Shown here in pieces: positions 39,023-52,593 of a stretch of 64,000 nt of DNA. Position 1 is the first letter of the stretch. Every line of letters begins with the position of its first letter. The DNA is taken from NCBI RefSeq assembly GCF_051401765.1, contig NW_027480423.1, positions 17,112,001 through 17,176,000 of the forward strand, read 5' to 3'. This DNA is from Calliopsis andreniformis. Lineage: Eukaryota > Arthropoda > Insecta > Hymenoptera > Andrenidae. The position numbers and the translations under genes were made by a program. Under the pieces are notes generated by a model. The model was not told the origin of the DNA, did no database searches, and worked only from the letters and a program-made list of their open reading frames with translations.

Positions 39023-42000
39023 ATACGATGGAAAAACTGTTCTATTTATTTTGTATTTTATGCTTCAGGCATTGACTTCTTTGGCCCTAACAATTCGATC
39101 TGGTGGAGCAGCGCCCTAGAGTGAAGCCTAGGTTGCCTGGAACGTACAAATGACAATCACTTTCACACGGATTGCAATTGTTCCTGTTATAGGATGGAAA
39201 GACTGTTGTATCTTTATTGCATTTTATGCTTCTGGCGTTCACTTCTTAGGCCCTAACTATTCGACCTGGTGGAACAACGACCTAGAGTGAAGCCTAGGTT
39301 GCTCGGAACGTAGAAATGACCATTACCTTCACACTGTTTGCAATTATTCATTTTATACGATGGCGAAGCTGTTGTATTTATATTGTATTTTATGCTTCCG
39401 GCGTTAACTTCTAAGGCCGTAGCTATCAGATGTGGAGCAGCAACGCCCTAGAGTGACGCGTAGGTTGCCAGGCACGTAGAAATGACCATTACTTTCACAA
39501 TGTTCGCAATCATTCATTTTATACGATGGAAAAACTGTTGTACTTATATGGTATTTTATTCTCCTGGCGTTGACTTCTTAGGCCCTAACTATTTGATCTG
39601 GTGGAGCACCGCCCTAGAGTGAAGCCTAGGTTGCCCGGAACGTAGACCATACCATTACCTTCACACTGGTGGAAATTATTCCTGTTATGCGATGGAAAAA
39701 CTCTTGCATCTTTATTGTATTTTATGCTTCGGGCGTTGACTCCTAAGGCCCTAACTATTCGATCTGGTGGAGCACGCCCTAGAGTGAAGCCTAGATTGCC
39801 CGGAACGTAGAAATGACCATAACTTTCACACTGGTTGCTATTATTCGTTTTAAACAATGGAAATCTGTTCTATTTATATTGCGTTTTATGCTTCTGGCAT
39901 TGAATTCTAAGTCCCTAGCTATTCGATCTGGTGGAGCAACGCCCTAGAGTGAAGCCTAGGTTGCCCGGAACGTAGAAATGACCATTACATGCACAGTGTT
40001 TGTAGTTATTCATTTTATACGATGGAAAAGCTGTTGTATTTATATTGTATTTTATGCTCCTGGCGTTGACTTCTAAGGCCATAGCTATTAGACGTGGTGG
40101 AGCAACGCCCTAGAGTGACGCCTGGGTTGACCGGAACGTAGAAATGACCAGTACTTTCACACTGGTTGCAGTTATTCGTTTTATACAATGGAAAAACTGT
40201 ACTATTTATTTTGCATTTTATGCTTCGGGCGTTGACTTCCAAGGCCCTAGCTATTCCATCTGGTGGAGCAACGCTCTAGCGTGAAGCCTAGGTTGCCCGG
40301 AATGTAGAAATGACAATTACTTCCACACTGTTTGCAAATATACATTATATACGATGGAAATGCTGTTGTACTTATATTGTAATTTATGCTTCTGGCATTG
40401 ACTTCTTAGGCCGTAACTATTTGACCTGGTGGAGCACCGCCCTAGAGTGAAGCCTAGGTTGCCCGGAACGTAGAACATACCATTACCTTCACACTGGTTG
40501 CAATTATTCCTGTTGTATGATGGAAAAACTGTTGCACCTTTATTGTATTTTATGCTTCTGGCGCTGACTTCATAGGCCCTAAATATTCGATCTGGTGGAG
40601 CAACGTCCTAGAGTGAAGCCTAGGTTGACCGGAACGTAGAAATGACCATAACTTTCACACTGGCTACCATTATTCGTTTTATACGATGGAAAAGCTGTTG
40701 AATTTATATCGTATTTTATGCTTCTGGCGCGGACTTCATAGGCCCTAAATATTCGATCTGGTGGAGCAACGTCCTAGAGTGAAGCCTAGGTTGACCGGAA
40801 CGTAGAAATGACCATAACTTTCACACTGGTTACCATTATTCGTTTTATACGATGGAAAAGCTGTTGAATTTATATCGTATTTTATGCTTCTGGCGTTGAC
40901 TTCTTAGGCCCTAACTATTCCATCTGGTGTAACAACACCCTAGGGTGTATCCTAGGTTGCCCGGAAAGTAGAAATGACCATAACTTACATACTGGTTGCA
41001 ATTATTCGTTTTATATAATGGAAAAACTGTTGTATTTATATTGTATTTTATGCTTCTGGCGTTCACTTCTTAGGGCCTAACTATTCGATCTGAAGGAACA
41101 ATGCCCTAGGGTGAAGCCTAGGTTGCCCGGAACGTAGAAATGACCATAACTTTTACACTGGCAGCAATTATTCGTTTTATACAATGGAAAAACTGTTCTA
41201 TTTATATTGTATTTTATGCTTCGGGCGTTGACTTCTTTGGCCCTAACAATTCGATCTGGTGGAGCAACGCCCTAGAGTGAAGCCTAGGTTCCCTGGGACG
41301 TACTACTGACCATCACTTTCACACGGGTTGCAATTATTCCGGTTATAGGATGGAAAGACTGTTGTATTTTTATTGCATTTTATGCTTCTGGCGTTCACTT
41401 CTTAGGCCCTGACTATTCGATCTGGTGGAGCAACGCCCTAGGGTGAAGCCTAGGTTGCCCGGAACGTAGAGATGACCATAACTTTTACACTGGTAGCAAT
41501 TATTCGTTTTATCCAATGGAAAAACTGTTCTATTTATTTTGTATTTTATGCTTCGGGCGTTGACTTCTAAGGCCCTAACTGTTTGATCTGGTGGAGCAAC
41601 GCCCTAGAGTGAAGCATAGGTTGCTCAGAATGTAGAAATAACCATAACCTTCACACTGGTTGCAATTATTCGTTTTTTACGATGGAAAAGCTGTTGTATT
41701 TATATTGTATTTTATGACTCTGGCGTTGACTTCTAAGGCCCTAGCTATTCGATCTAGTGGAGCAACGCCCTAGAGTGAAGCCTAGGTTGCCCGGAACGTA
41801 GAAATGACAATAAGTTTCATAATGGTTGCAATCATTCGTTTTATACAATGGAAAAACTGTTGTATTTATATTGTATTTTGTGCTTCTGGCGTTGACTTCT
41901 TAGGCCCTAACTATTCGATCTGGTGGAGCAATGCCTCAGAGTTAAGTCTAGGATGCCCGAAACGCCGAAATGATCATTACTTACACGCTTGTTGCAATTA

Positions 42001-45000
42001 TTCCTGTTATACGATGAAAAGACCGTTGTATTTTTATTGTATTTTATGCTTCAGGCGTAGGCTTCTAAGGCCGTAGCTATTCGATATGGTGGAGCACCGC
42101 CCTAGAGTGAAGCCTAGGTTGCTCGGAATATAGAAATGACCATCACTTTCAAACAGGTTGCAATTAATCCTGTTATACGATGGAAAAGCTGCTGTATTTT
42201 TATTGCATTTTATGCTTCGGGCGTTGACTTCTAAGGCCCTGACTATTCAATCTGTTGTAGCAACGCCCTAGAGTGAAGCCTAGGTTGCTCGGAATGTAGA
42301 AATAACCATAGCTTTCACACTGGTTGCAATTATTCGTTTTATACGATGGAAAAACTGTTGTATTTATATTGTATTTTATGCTTCTGGCGTTCACTTCTTA
42401 GGCCCTAACTATTGGATCTGGTGGAACAACGCCCTAGGGTGAAGCCTAGGTTGCCCGGAACGTAGAAATGACCATAACTTCACACTGGTTGCTATTATTC
42501 GTTTTATACGATGAAAAATCTGTAATATTTATATTGCATTTTATGCTTCTGGCGTTGACTTCTTAGGCCCTAACTATTCGATCTGGTGGAACAACGCCCT
42601 AGAGTGAAGCCTGCGATGCCCGGGACGTAGAAATGATCATTACCTTCACGCCTGTTGCAATTATTCCTGTTATACGATGAAAAAACTGTTGTATTTTTAT
42701 TGCATTTTTTCCTTCAGGCGTTGACTTCTAAGGCCGTAGCTATTCGATGTGGTGGAGCAACGCCCTAGAGTGACGTCTAGGTTGCCAGGAACGTAGAAAT
42801 GACCATTACTTTCACAATGTTTGCAATTATTCACTTTATACAATGGAAAAACTGTTGTACTTATATAGTATTTTATTCTCCTGCCGTTGACTTCTTAGGC
42901 CCTGTCTGTTCGATCTGGTGTCACAGCGCCCTAGAATGAAGCCTAGGTTGCCCGGAACGTAGAAATGACCATAACTTTCTCACTGGTTACCATTATTCGT
43001 TTTATACGATCGAAAAGCTGTTGTATTTACATCGTATTTTATGCTTCTGGCGTTGACTTCTTAGGCCCTAACAGTTCCATCTGGTGGAACAACGCAATAG
43101 AGTGAAGCGTGCGATGCCCGGAACGTAGAAATGATCATTACCTTCACGCTTGTTGCAATTATTCGTATTATACGATGAAAAAACTGTTGTATTTTTATTG
43201 CAATTTTTTGCTTCAGGCGTTGACTTCTAAGATCGTAGCTATTCGATGTGGTGGAGCAACGCCCTAGAGTGACGCCTATGTTGCCCGGAACGTAGAAATG
43301 ACCATAACTTTCACACTAGTTGCCATTATTCGTATTATACGATGGAAAAGCTGTTGTATTTATATCGTATTTTATGCTTCTGGCGTTGACTTCTTAGGCC
43401 CCAACTATTGCATCTGGTGGAGCAACCCCCTATGGTGAAGCCTAGGTTGCCCGGAACGTAGAAATGACCATAACTTTCACACTGGAAACAATTATTCGTT
43501 TTATACATGGAACAGCTGTTCTATTTATCTTATATTTTATGCTTCGGGCGTTGACCTCTAAGGCCCTAACTATTCGATCTGGTGGAGCAACGGCCTAGAG
43601 TGAAGCCTAGGTTGCCCGGAACGTAGAAATGACCATAGCTTTCACACTGGTTGCTATTATTCGTTTTATACGATGGAAAAACTCTTATATTTATATTGTA
43701 TTTTATGCTTCTGCCGTTGACTTCTTGGGCCCTAACTATTCGATCTGGTGGAACAACGCCCCAGAGTGAAGCCTAGGTTGACCGGAACGTAGAAATGACC
43801 ATCACTTTCATACTGGTTGCAATTATTCCTGTTATTCGATGGAAAAACTGTTGTATATTTATCGTATTTTATGCTTCAGGCGATGACTTCTACGGCCGTA
43901 GCTATTCGATGTGGCGGAGTAACGCCCTAGAGTGAAACCTGGGTTACCCGGATCGTAGAAATGACCATCACTTTCACAATGGTTGGAATTATTCCTGTTA
44001 TTCGATGGTAAACCTGTTGTATTTTTATTGTATTGTATGCTTCAGGCGATGACTTCTAATGCCCTAACTATCCGATCTGGTGGAGCAACGCCCAAGAGTG
44101 ATGCCTAGGTTGCCCGGAACGTAGAAATGACCATTACCTTCACGCTTGCTGCAATTATTCCTGTTATACGATGAAAAAACTGTTGTATTTTTATTGCATT
44201 TTATGCTTCAGGTGTTGACTTCTACGGCCGTAGCTATTCGATGTGGCGGAGTAACGCCCTAGAGTGAAACCTGGGTTACCCGGATCGTAGAAATGACCAT
44301 CACTTTCACAATGGTTGGAATTATTCCTGTTATTCGATGGTAAACCTGTTGTATTTTTATTGTATTGTATGCTTCAGGCGATGACTTCTAATGCCCTAAC
44401 TATTCGATCTGGTGTAGCAACGCCCTAGTGTGAAGCCTAGATTGCCCGGAACGTTGAAATGACCATAACCTTCACACTGGTTGCTAATATTCGTTTTATA
44501 CGGTGGAAAAACTGTTATATTTATATTGTATTTTATACTTATGGCGTTGAATTCTAAGTCCCTAGCTATTTGATCTGGTGGAGCAACGCCCTAGAGTGAA
44601 ACCTAGGTTACCCGGAACGTAGAAATGACCAGTACTTTCACACTGTTTGCAGTTATTCCTGTTATACGATGGAAAAACTGTTGCACCTTTATTGTATTTT
44701 ATGCTTCTGGCGTTGACTTCTAAGGCCCTAACTATTCGATCAGGTGGAGCAACGCCCTAGAGTGAAACCTAGGTTGGTCGAAATGTAGAAATGACCATCA
44801 CTTTCACAATGGTTGGAATTATTCCTGTTATACGATGGTAAACCTGTTGTATTTTTATTGTATTGTATGCTTCAGGCGATGACTTCTAAGGCCCTAACTA
44901 TTCGATCTGGTGTAGCAACGCCCTAGTGTGAAGCCTAGATTGCCCGGAACGTTGAAATGACCATAACTTTCACACTGGTCGCTATTATTCGTTTTATACG

Positions 45001-45788
45001 ATGGAAAAACCGTTCTATTTATTTTGTATTTTATGCTTCGGGCGTTGACTTCTAAGGCCCTAAATGTTTGATCTGGTGGAGCAACGACCTAGAGTGAAGC
45101 CTAGGTTGCCAGGAACGTAGAAATGACCATAACTTTCACACTGGATGCTATTATTCGTTCTATACGGTGGAAAGACTGTTATATTTATATTGTATCTTAT
45201 GCTTCTGGCGTTGACTTCTTAGGCCTTAACAATTCGATCTGGTGGAACAACGCCCTAGAGTGAAGCCTAGGTTGCCTGGAACGTACAAATGACCATCACT
45301 TTCACACGGGTTGCAATTATTAATGTTATAGGCTGGAAAGACTGTTGTATTTTTATTGTATTTTATGCTTCAGGCGTTGACTTCTGAGGCCGTAGCTATT
45401 CGATGTCGTGGAAGAACGCCATAGAGTGAAGCCTAGGTTGCCCGGAACGTAGAAATGACCATAACTTTCATACTGGTTGCAATCATTCGTTTTATATGAT
45501 GGAAGAACTGTTGTATTTATATTGTATTTTATGCTGCTGGCGTTCACTTCTTAGGCCCTAACTATTCGATCTGGTGGAACAACGCCCTGTCGTGAAGCCT
45601 AGGTTGCCGGGAACGTAGAAATGATCATAACTTTCACACTGGTCGCTATTATTCGTTTTATACGATGGAGAAACTGTTATATTTATATTGTATTTTATGC
45701 TTCTGGCGTTGCCTTCTTAGGCCCTAGCTGTTCGATCTGGTGGAACATCGCCCTAGAGTGAAGCCTAGGTTTCCCGGAACGTAGAAAT
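39023..45788 (+). repeat. Long higher-order block, copy 3
   Basis: This is the partner of 31,390-38,155. It includes the 31,431-type junction (TTCAGGCATTGACTTCTTTGG at 39,064), which shows that it was copied from a template that already contained the copy 1/copy 2 junction. Identity ends at about 45,793, where CATAACTTTC replaces CATCACTTTC. Confidence 0.93.
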
Positions 45789-46179
45789 GACCATAACTTT
45801 CACACTGGTTGCTTTTATTCGTTCTATACGGTGGAAAATCTGTTATATTTATATTGTATCTTATGCTTCTGGCGTTGACTTCTTAGGCCCTAACAATTCG
45901 ATCTGGTGGAACAACGCCCTAGAGTGAAGCCTAGGTTGCCTGGAACGTACAAATGACCATCACTTTCACACGGGTTGCAATTATTCCTATTATAGGATGG
46001 AAAGACTGTTGTATTTTTATTGTATTTTATGCTTCAGGCGTTGACTTCTGAGGCCGGAGCTATTCGATGTGGTGGAAGAACGCCATAGAGTGAAGCCTAG
46101 GTTGCCCGGAACGTAGAAGTGACCATAACTTTCATACTGGTTGCAATCATTCGTTTTATATGATGGAAGAACTGTTGTA
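45125..46179 (+). repeat. 4-unit tandem duplication (664 bp)
   Basis: 45,125-45,515 matches 45,789-46,179 at a shift of 664 bp (exactly 4 units). Shared variants include TTCGTTCTATACGGTGG, GTATCTTATGC, CGTACAAATGACC, CGGGTTGCAATTATT and GTGGAAGAACGCCATAG. Several substitutions separate the copies (GCTATTATTCG against GCTTTTATTCG, GTTATAGGCTGG against ATTATAGGATGG). Confidence 0.8.
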
Positions 46180-46239
46180 TTTTTATTGCATTTTATGCTT
46201 CGGGCAATGACTTCTAAGGCCCTAACTATTCAGTCAGTA

Positions 46240-46530
46240 GGAGCAACGCCCTATGGTGTAGTCTAGGTAGCCCGTAAGGTAGAAATGACCATAGCTTTCA
46301 TACTGGTTGCAATTATACGTTTTATATGATGGAAAAACTGTTGTATTTATATTGTATTTTATGCTTCTGGCGTTCACTTCTTAGGCCCTAACTATTCGAT
46401 CTGGTGGAACAACGCCCTATGGTGTAGTCTAGGTAGCCCGTAAAGTAGAAATGACCATAGCTTTCATACTGGTTGCAATTATACGTTTTATATGATGGAA
46501 AAACTGTTGTATTTATATTGTATTTTATGC
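46240..46530 (+). repeat. Single-unit tandem duplication with TATGGTGTAGTCTAGG
   Basis: The motif CTATGGTGTAGTCTAGGTAG at 46,251 recurs at 46,417, shift 166 bp, followed in both by TTTCATACTGG and ATTATACGTTTTATATGATGG. I saw this motif nowhere else, so the duplication is local and recent. Confidence 0.8.
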
Positions 46531-46539
46531 TTCGTGCGT

Positions 46540-49500
46540 TGACTGCTAAGGCCCTAACTATTCAAACTGTTGGCTCAACGCCCTAGAGTGAAGCCTTGGT
46601 TGCTCGGAATGTAGAAATGACCATAAGATTCACACTGGTTGAAATTATTCGTTTAATACGGTGGAAAAACTGTTGTATTTATATTGTATTTTATGCTTCG
46701 GGCGTTGACTTCTAAGGCCCTAACTATTCGATCTGGTAGAGCAACGCCCTAGAGTGAAGCTTAGGTTGCCCGGTACGTAGAAATGACCATAAGTTTCATA
46801 CTGGTGGCAATTATTCGTTTTATACGATGGAAAAACTGTTGGATTTATATTGTATTTTATGCTTCTGGCGTTCACTTCATAGGCCCTAACTATTCGATCT
46901 GGTGGTACAACGCCCTAGGGCGAAGCCTAGGTAGCCCGGAACGTAGAAATGTCCATAACTTTTACACTGGCAGCAATTATTCGTTTTATACAATGGAAAA
47001 ACCGTTCTATTTATTTTGTATTTTATGCTTCGGGCGTTTACTTCTAAGGCCCTATCTGCTTTATCTGGTGGAGCATCGCCGTAGAGTGAAGCCAAGGTTG
47101 CCCGGAACGTAGAAATGACCATAACTTTCGCACTGGTTGCTATTATTCGTTTTATACGATGGAAAAGCTGTTATATTTATATTGTATTTAAGCTTCTGGC
47201 GTTGACTTCTGAGGCCGTTGCTATTCGATGTGGTGGAAGAACGCCATAGAGTGAAGCCTAGATAGCCCGGATCGTAGAAATGTCCATATCTTTCACACTG
47301 TTTGCAGTTTTTCGTTTTATACGATGGAAAAACTGTTTTATTTATTTTGTATTTTATGCTTCGGGCGTTGACTTCTAAGGCCCTAACTATTCGATCTGGT
47401 GGAGCAACGCCCTAGAGTGCAGCCTAGGTTGGCCGGAACGTAGAAATGACCATAACTTTCACACTGGTTGCTATCATTCGTTTTATATGATGGAAAAACT
47501 GTTGTATTTATATTGTATTTCATGCTTCTGGCGTTGACTTCTTAGGCCCTAACTATTCGACCTGGTGGTACAACGCCCTTGGGTGAAGCCTAGGTTGCCC
47601 GGAACGTGGAAATGACCATAACTTTTACACTGACAGCAATTATTCGTTTTATACAATGGAAAAACCGTTCCATTTATTTTGTATTTTATGCTTCGGGCGT
47701 TGACATCTAAGGCCCCAACTGTTTGATCTGGTGGAGCAACGCCCTATAGTGAAGCCTAGGTTGCCTGGAACGTAGAAATGACCATCACTTTCACACGGGT
47801 TGCAATTATTCCTGTTATAGGATGGAAAGACTGTTGTATTTTTATTGTATTTTATACTTCAGGCGTTGACTTCTGAGGCCGTAGCTATTCGATGTGGTGG
47901 AAGAACGCCATACAGTGAAGCCTAGGTTGCCCGGAACGTAGAAGTGACCATAACCTTCACACTGGTTGCTATTATTTGTTTTATACGATGGAAAAGCTGT
48001 TGTATTTATATCGTATTTTATGCTTCTGGCGTTGACTTCTTAGGCCCTAACTATTCCATCTGGTGGAACAACGCCCTAGAGTAAAGCCCAGGTTGCGCGG
48101 AACGAAGAAATGACCATAACTTTCACACTCGTAGCAATTATTCGTTTGATACAATGGAAAAACTGTTCTATTTATTTTGTATTTAATGCTTCGGGCGGTG
48201 GCTTCTAAGGCCCTAACTATTCGATCAGGTGGAGCAACGCCCTAGAGTGAAGCCTAGGTTGCCCGGAACGTAGAAATGACCATAACTTTCACACTGGTTG
48301 CTATTATTCGTTTTGTACGATAGAAAACCCGTTATATTTATATTGTATTTTATGCTTCTGGCGTTGACTTCTGAGGCCGTGGCTATTCGATGTGGTGGAA
48401 GAACGGCATAGAGTGAAGCCTAGGTAGCCCGGAACGTAGATATGTCCATATCTTTCACACAGTTTGCAATTATTCCTTTTATACGATGGAACAGCTGTTG
48501 TATTTATATCGTATTTTATGCTTCTGGCGTTGACTTCTAAGGACCTAACTATTCGGTCTGGTGGATCAACGCCCTAGAGTGAAGCCTAGGTTGCCCGGAA
48601 CGTAGAAATAACCATAACTTTCGCACTGGTTGGAATTATTCGTTTTATACGATGGAGAAGCTGTTGTATTTATATCGTATTTTATGCTTCTGGCGTTGAC
48701 TTCTTAGGCCCTAACTATTCCATCTGGTGGAACAACGCCCTAGGGTGAAGTCTAGGTTGCCCGGAAAGTAGAAATCACCATAACTTTCACACTGGTAGCA
48801 ATTATTCGTTTTATACGATGGAAAAACTGTTCTATTTATTTTATATTTTATTCTTCGGGCGTTGACTTCTAAGGCCCTAACTATCCGATCTGGTGGAGCA
48901 ACGCCCTAGGGTGAAGCCTAGGTTGCCCGGTACGTAGAAATGACCATAAGTTTCATACTGGTTGCAATTATTCGTTTTACACGATGGAAAAACTGTTGTA
49001 TTTATATTGTATTTTATGCTTCGGGCGTTGACTTCTAAGGCCCTAACTATTCGATCTGGCAGAGCAACGCCCTAGAGTGAAGCCTAGGTTGCCCGGTACG
49101 TAGAAATGACCATAAGTTTCATACTGGTTGCAATTATTCGTTTTATACGATGGAAAAACTGTTGTATTTATATTGCATTTTATGCTTCTGGCGTTCACTT
49201 CTTAGGCCCTAACTATTCGATCTGGTGGTACAACGCCCTAGGGTGAAGCCTAGGTTGCCAGGAACGTGGAAATGACCATAACTTTTACACTGACAGCAAT
49301 TATTCGTTTTATACAATGGAAAAACCGTTCTATTTATTTTGTATTTTATGCTTCGGGCGTTGACATCTAAGGCCCCAACTGTTTGATCTGGTGGAGCAAC
49401 GCCCTAGAGTGAAGCCTAGGTTGCCTGGAACGTAGAAATGACCATCACTTTCACACGGGCTGCAATTATTCCTGTTATAGGATGGAAAGACTGTTGTATT

Positions 49501-49910
49501 TTTATTGTATTTTATACTTCAGGCGTTGACTTCTGAGGCCGTAGCTATTCGATGTGGTGGAAGAACGCCATACAGTGAAGCCTAGGTTGCCCGGACCGTA
49601 GAAATGACCATAACCTTCACACTGGTTGCAATTATTTGTTTTATACGATGGAAAAGCTGTTGTATTTATATCGTATTTTATGCTTCTGGCGTTGACTTCT
49701 TAGGCCCTAACTATTCCATCTGGTGGAACAACGCCCTAGAGTAAAGCCCAGGATGCGCGGAACGAAGAAATGACCATAACTTTCACACTCGTAGCAATTA
49801 TTCGTTTGATACAATGGAAAAACCGTTCTATTTATTTTGTATTTAATGTTTCGGGCGTTGGCTTCTAAGGCCCTAACTATTCGATCAGGTGGAGCAACGC
49901 CCTAGAGTGA
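46540..49910 (+). repeat. Overlapping 10-unit and 14-unit shift repeats
   Basis: 47,520-48,240 matches 49,180-49,910 at 1,660 bp (10 units), with private variants GGAACGTGGAAATGACC, TACACTGACAGC, GTAAAGCCCAGG, ACTCGTAGC and TTCGTTTGATACAATGG. 46,700-46,880 resembles 49,023-49,203 at 2,323 bp (14 units less 1 bp) through GCCCGGTACGTAG and ATAAGTTTCATACTGG. The rest are diverged units. No gene. Confidence 0.78.
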
Positions 49911-51100
49911 AGCCTAGGTTGCCCGAAATGTAGAAATGGCCATAACTTTCACACTGGTTGCAATTATTCATTTTATACGATGGAAAAACTGTTGTACTTA
50001 TATTGTATTTTAATCTTATGGCGTTGAATTCTAAGTCCCTAGCGATTCGATCTGGTGGAGCAACGCCCTAGAGTGAAACCTACTTTACCCGGAACGTAGA
50101 AATGTCCAGTACTTTCATACTGTTTGCATTTATTCCTGTTATACGATGGAAAAACTTTTGCATCTTTATTGTATTTTATGCTTCTGGCGTTGACTTCTAA
50201 GGCCCTAGCTATTCGATTTGGTGGAGCACCGCCCTGGACTGAAGCCTAGGTTGCCCGGAACGTAGAAATGACCATAACTTTCACACTGGTAGCAATTTTT
50301 CTTTTTGTACGATGGAAAAACTGTTTTATTTATCTTGTATTTTAAGCTTCGGGCGTTGACGTCTAAGGCCCTAACTATTCGATCTGGTGGAACAACGGCC
50401 TAGGGTGAAGCCTAGGTTGCCCGGAACGTAGAAATGACCATCACTTTCACACTGGTTGCAATTATTCGTTTTATACGATGGAAAAACTGTTGCATCTTTA
50501 TCGTATTTTATGCTTCTGGAGTCGACTTCTTAGGCCCTAACTGTTTGATCTGGTGGAGCACCGCCCTAGAGTGAAGCCTAGGTTGCCCGGAACGCAGAAA
50601 TAACCATAACTTTTACACTGGTAGCAATTATTCGTTTTATACAATGGAAAAACTGTTCTATTTATTTTGTATTTAATGCTTCGGGCGTAGACTTCTAAGG
50701 CCCTAACTGTTTGATCTGGTGGAGCAACGCCCTAGGGTGAAGCCTAGGCTGCCGGAACGTAGAAATAACCAGTACTTTCACACTGGTTGCAGTTATTCGT
50801 TTTATACAATGGAACTACTGTTCTATTTATTTTGCATTTTATGCTTCGGGCGATGACTTCTAAGGCCCTAACTATTCGATCTGGTGGAGCAACGCCCTAG
50901 AGTGAAGCCTAGGTTGATCGGAACGTAGAAACGACCATTACCTTCACACTGTTTGCAATTATTCATTTTATACGATGGCAAAGCTGTTGTATTTATATTG
51001 TATTTTATGCTTCCGGCGTTAACTTCTAAGGCCGTAGCTATCAGATTTGGAGCAGCAATGCCCTAGAGTGACGCGTAGGTTGCCCGGAACGTAGAAATGA
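49640..51100 (+). repeat. 9-unit higher-order repeat (1,493 bp), copy 1
   Basis: It matches 51,133-52,593 at a shift of 1,493 bp (9 units less 1 bp). Tracers are GTAAAGCCCAGGATGCGCGG (49,741 and 51,234), GTGAAACCTACTTTACCCGG, TTTTTCTTTTTGTACG and CTAGGCTGCCGGAACG. I noticed no difference inside the shared part in the lines compared. Confidence 0.9.
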
Positions 51101-51132
51101 CCATTACTTTCACACTGTTTGCAATTATTCGT

Positions 51133-52593
51133 TTTATACGATGGAAAATCTGTTGTATTTATATCGTATTTTATGCTTCTGGCGTTGACTTCTTAGGCCC
51201 TAACTATTCCATCTGGTGGAACAACGCCCTAGAGTAAAGCCCAGGATGCGCGGAACGAAGAAATGACCATAACTTTCACACTCGTAGCAATTATTCGTTT
51301 GATACAATGGAAAAACCGTTCTATTTATTTTGTATTTAATGTTTCGGGCGTTGGCTTCTAAGGCCCTAACTATTCGATCAGGTGGAGCAACGCCCTAGAG
51401 TGAAGCCTAGGTTGCCCGAAATGTAGAAATGGCCATAACTTTCACACTGGTTGCAATTATTCATTTTATACGATGGAAAAACTGTTGTACTTATATTGTA
51501 TTTTAATCTTATGGCGTTGAATTCTAAGTCCCTAGCGATTCGATCTGGTGGAGCAACGCCCTAGAGTGAAACCTACTTTACCCGGAACGTAGAAATGTCC
51601 AGTACTTTCATACTGTTTGCATTTATTCCTGTTATACGATGGAAAAACTTTTGCATCTTTATTGTATTTTATGCTTCTGGCGTTGACTTCTAAGGCCCTA
51701 GCTATTCGATTTGGTGGAGCACCGCCCTGGACTGAAGCCTAGGTTGCCCGGAACGTAGAAATGACCATAACTTTCACACTGGTAGCAATTTTTCTTTTTG
51801 TACGATGGAAAAACTGTTTTATTTATCTTGTATTTTAAGCTTCGGGCGTTGACGTCTAAGGCCCTAACTATTCGATCTGGTGGAACAACGGCCTAGGGTG
51901 AAGCCTAGGTTGCCCGGAACGTAGAAATGACCATCACTTTCACACTGGTTGCAATTATTCGTTTTATACGATGGAAAAACTGTTGCATCTTTATCGTATT
52001 TTATGCTTCTGGAGTCGACTTCTTAGGCCCTAACTGTTTGATCTGGTGGAGCACCGCCCTAGAGTGAAGCCTAGGTTGCCCGGAACGCAGAAATAACCAT
52101 AACTTTTACACTGGTAGCAATTATTCGTTTTATACAATGGAAAAACTGTTCTATTTATTTTGTATTTAATGCTTCGGGCGTAGACTTCTAAGGCCCTAAC
52201 TGTTTGATCTGGTGGAGCAACGCCCTAGGGTGAAGCCTAGGCTGCCGGAACGTAGAAATAACCAGTACTTTCACACTGGTTGCAGTTATTCGTTTTATAC
52301 AATGGAACTACTGTTCTATTTATTTTGCATTTTATGCTTCGGGCGATGACTTCTAAGGCCCTAACTATTCGATCTGGTGGAGCAACGCCCTAGAGTGAAG
52401 CCTAGGTTGATCGGAACGTAGAAACGACCATTACCTTCACACTGTTTGCAATTATTCATTTTATACGATGGCAAAGCTGTTGTATTTATATTGTATTTTA
52501 TGCTTCCGGCGTTAACTTCTAAGGCCGTAGCTATCAGATTTGGAGCAGCAATGCCCTAGAGTGACGCGTAGGTTGCCCGGAACGTAGAAATGG
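51133..52593 (+). repeat. 9-unit higher-order repeat (1,493 bp), copy 2
   Basis: This is the tandem partner of 49,640-51,100. It ends after GTGACGCGTAGG and CGTAGAAATGG near 52,593, where the sequence passes into diverged units. Confidence 0.9.
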
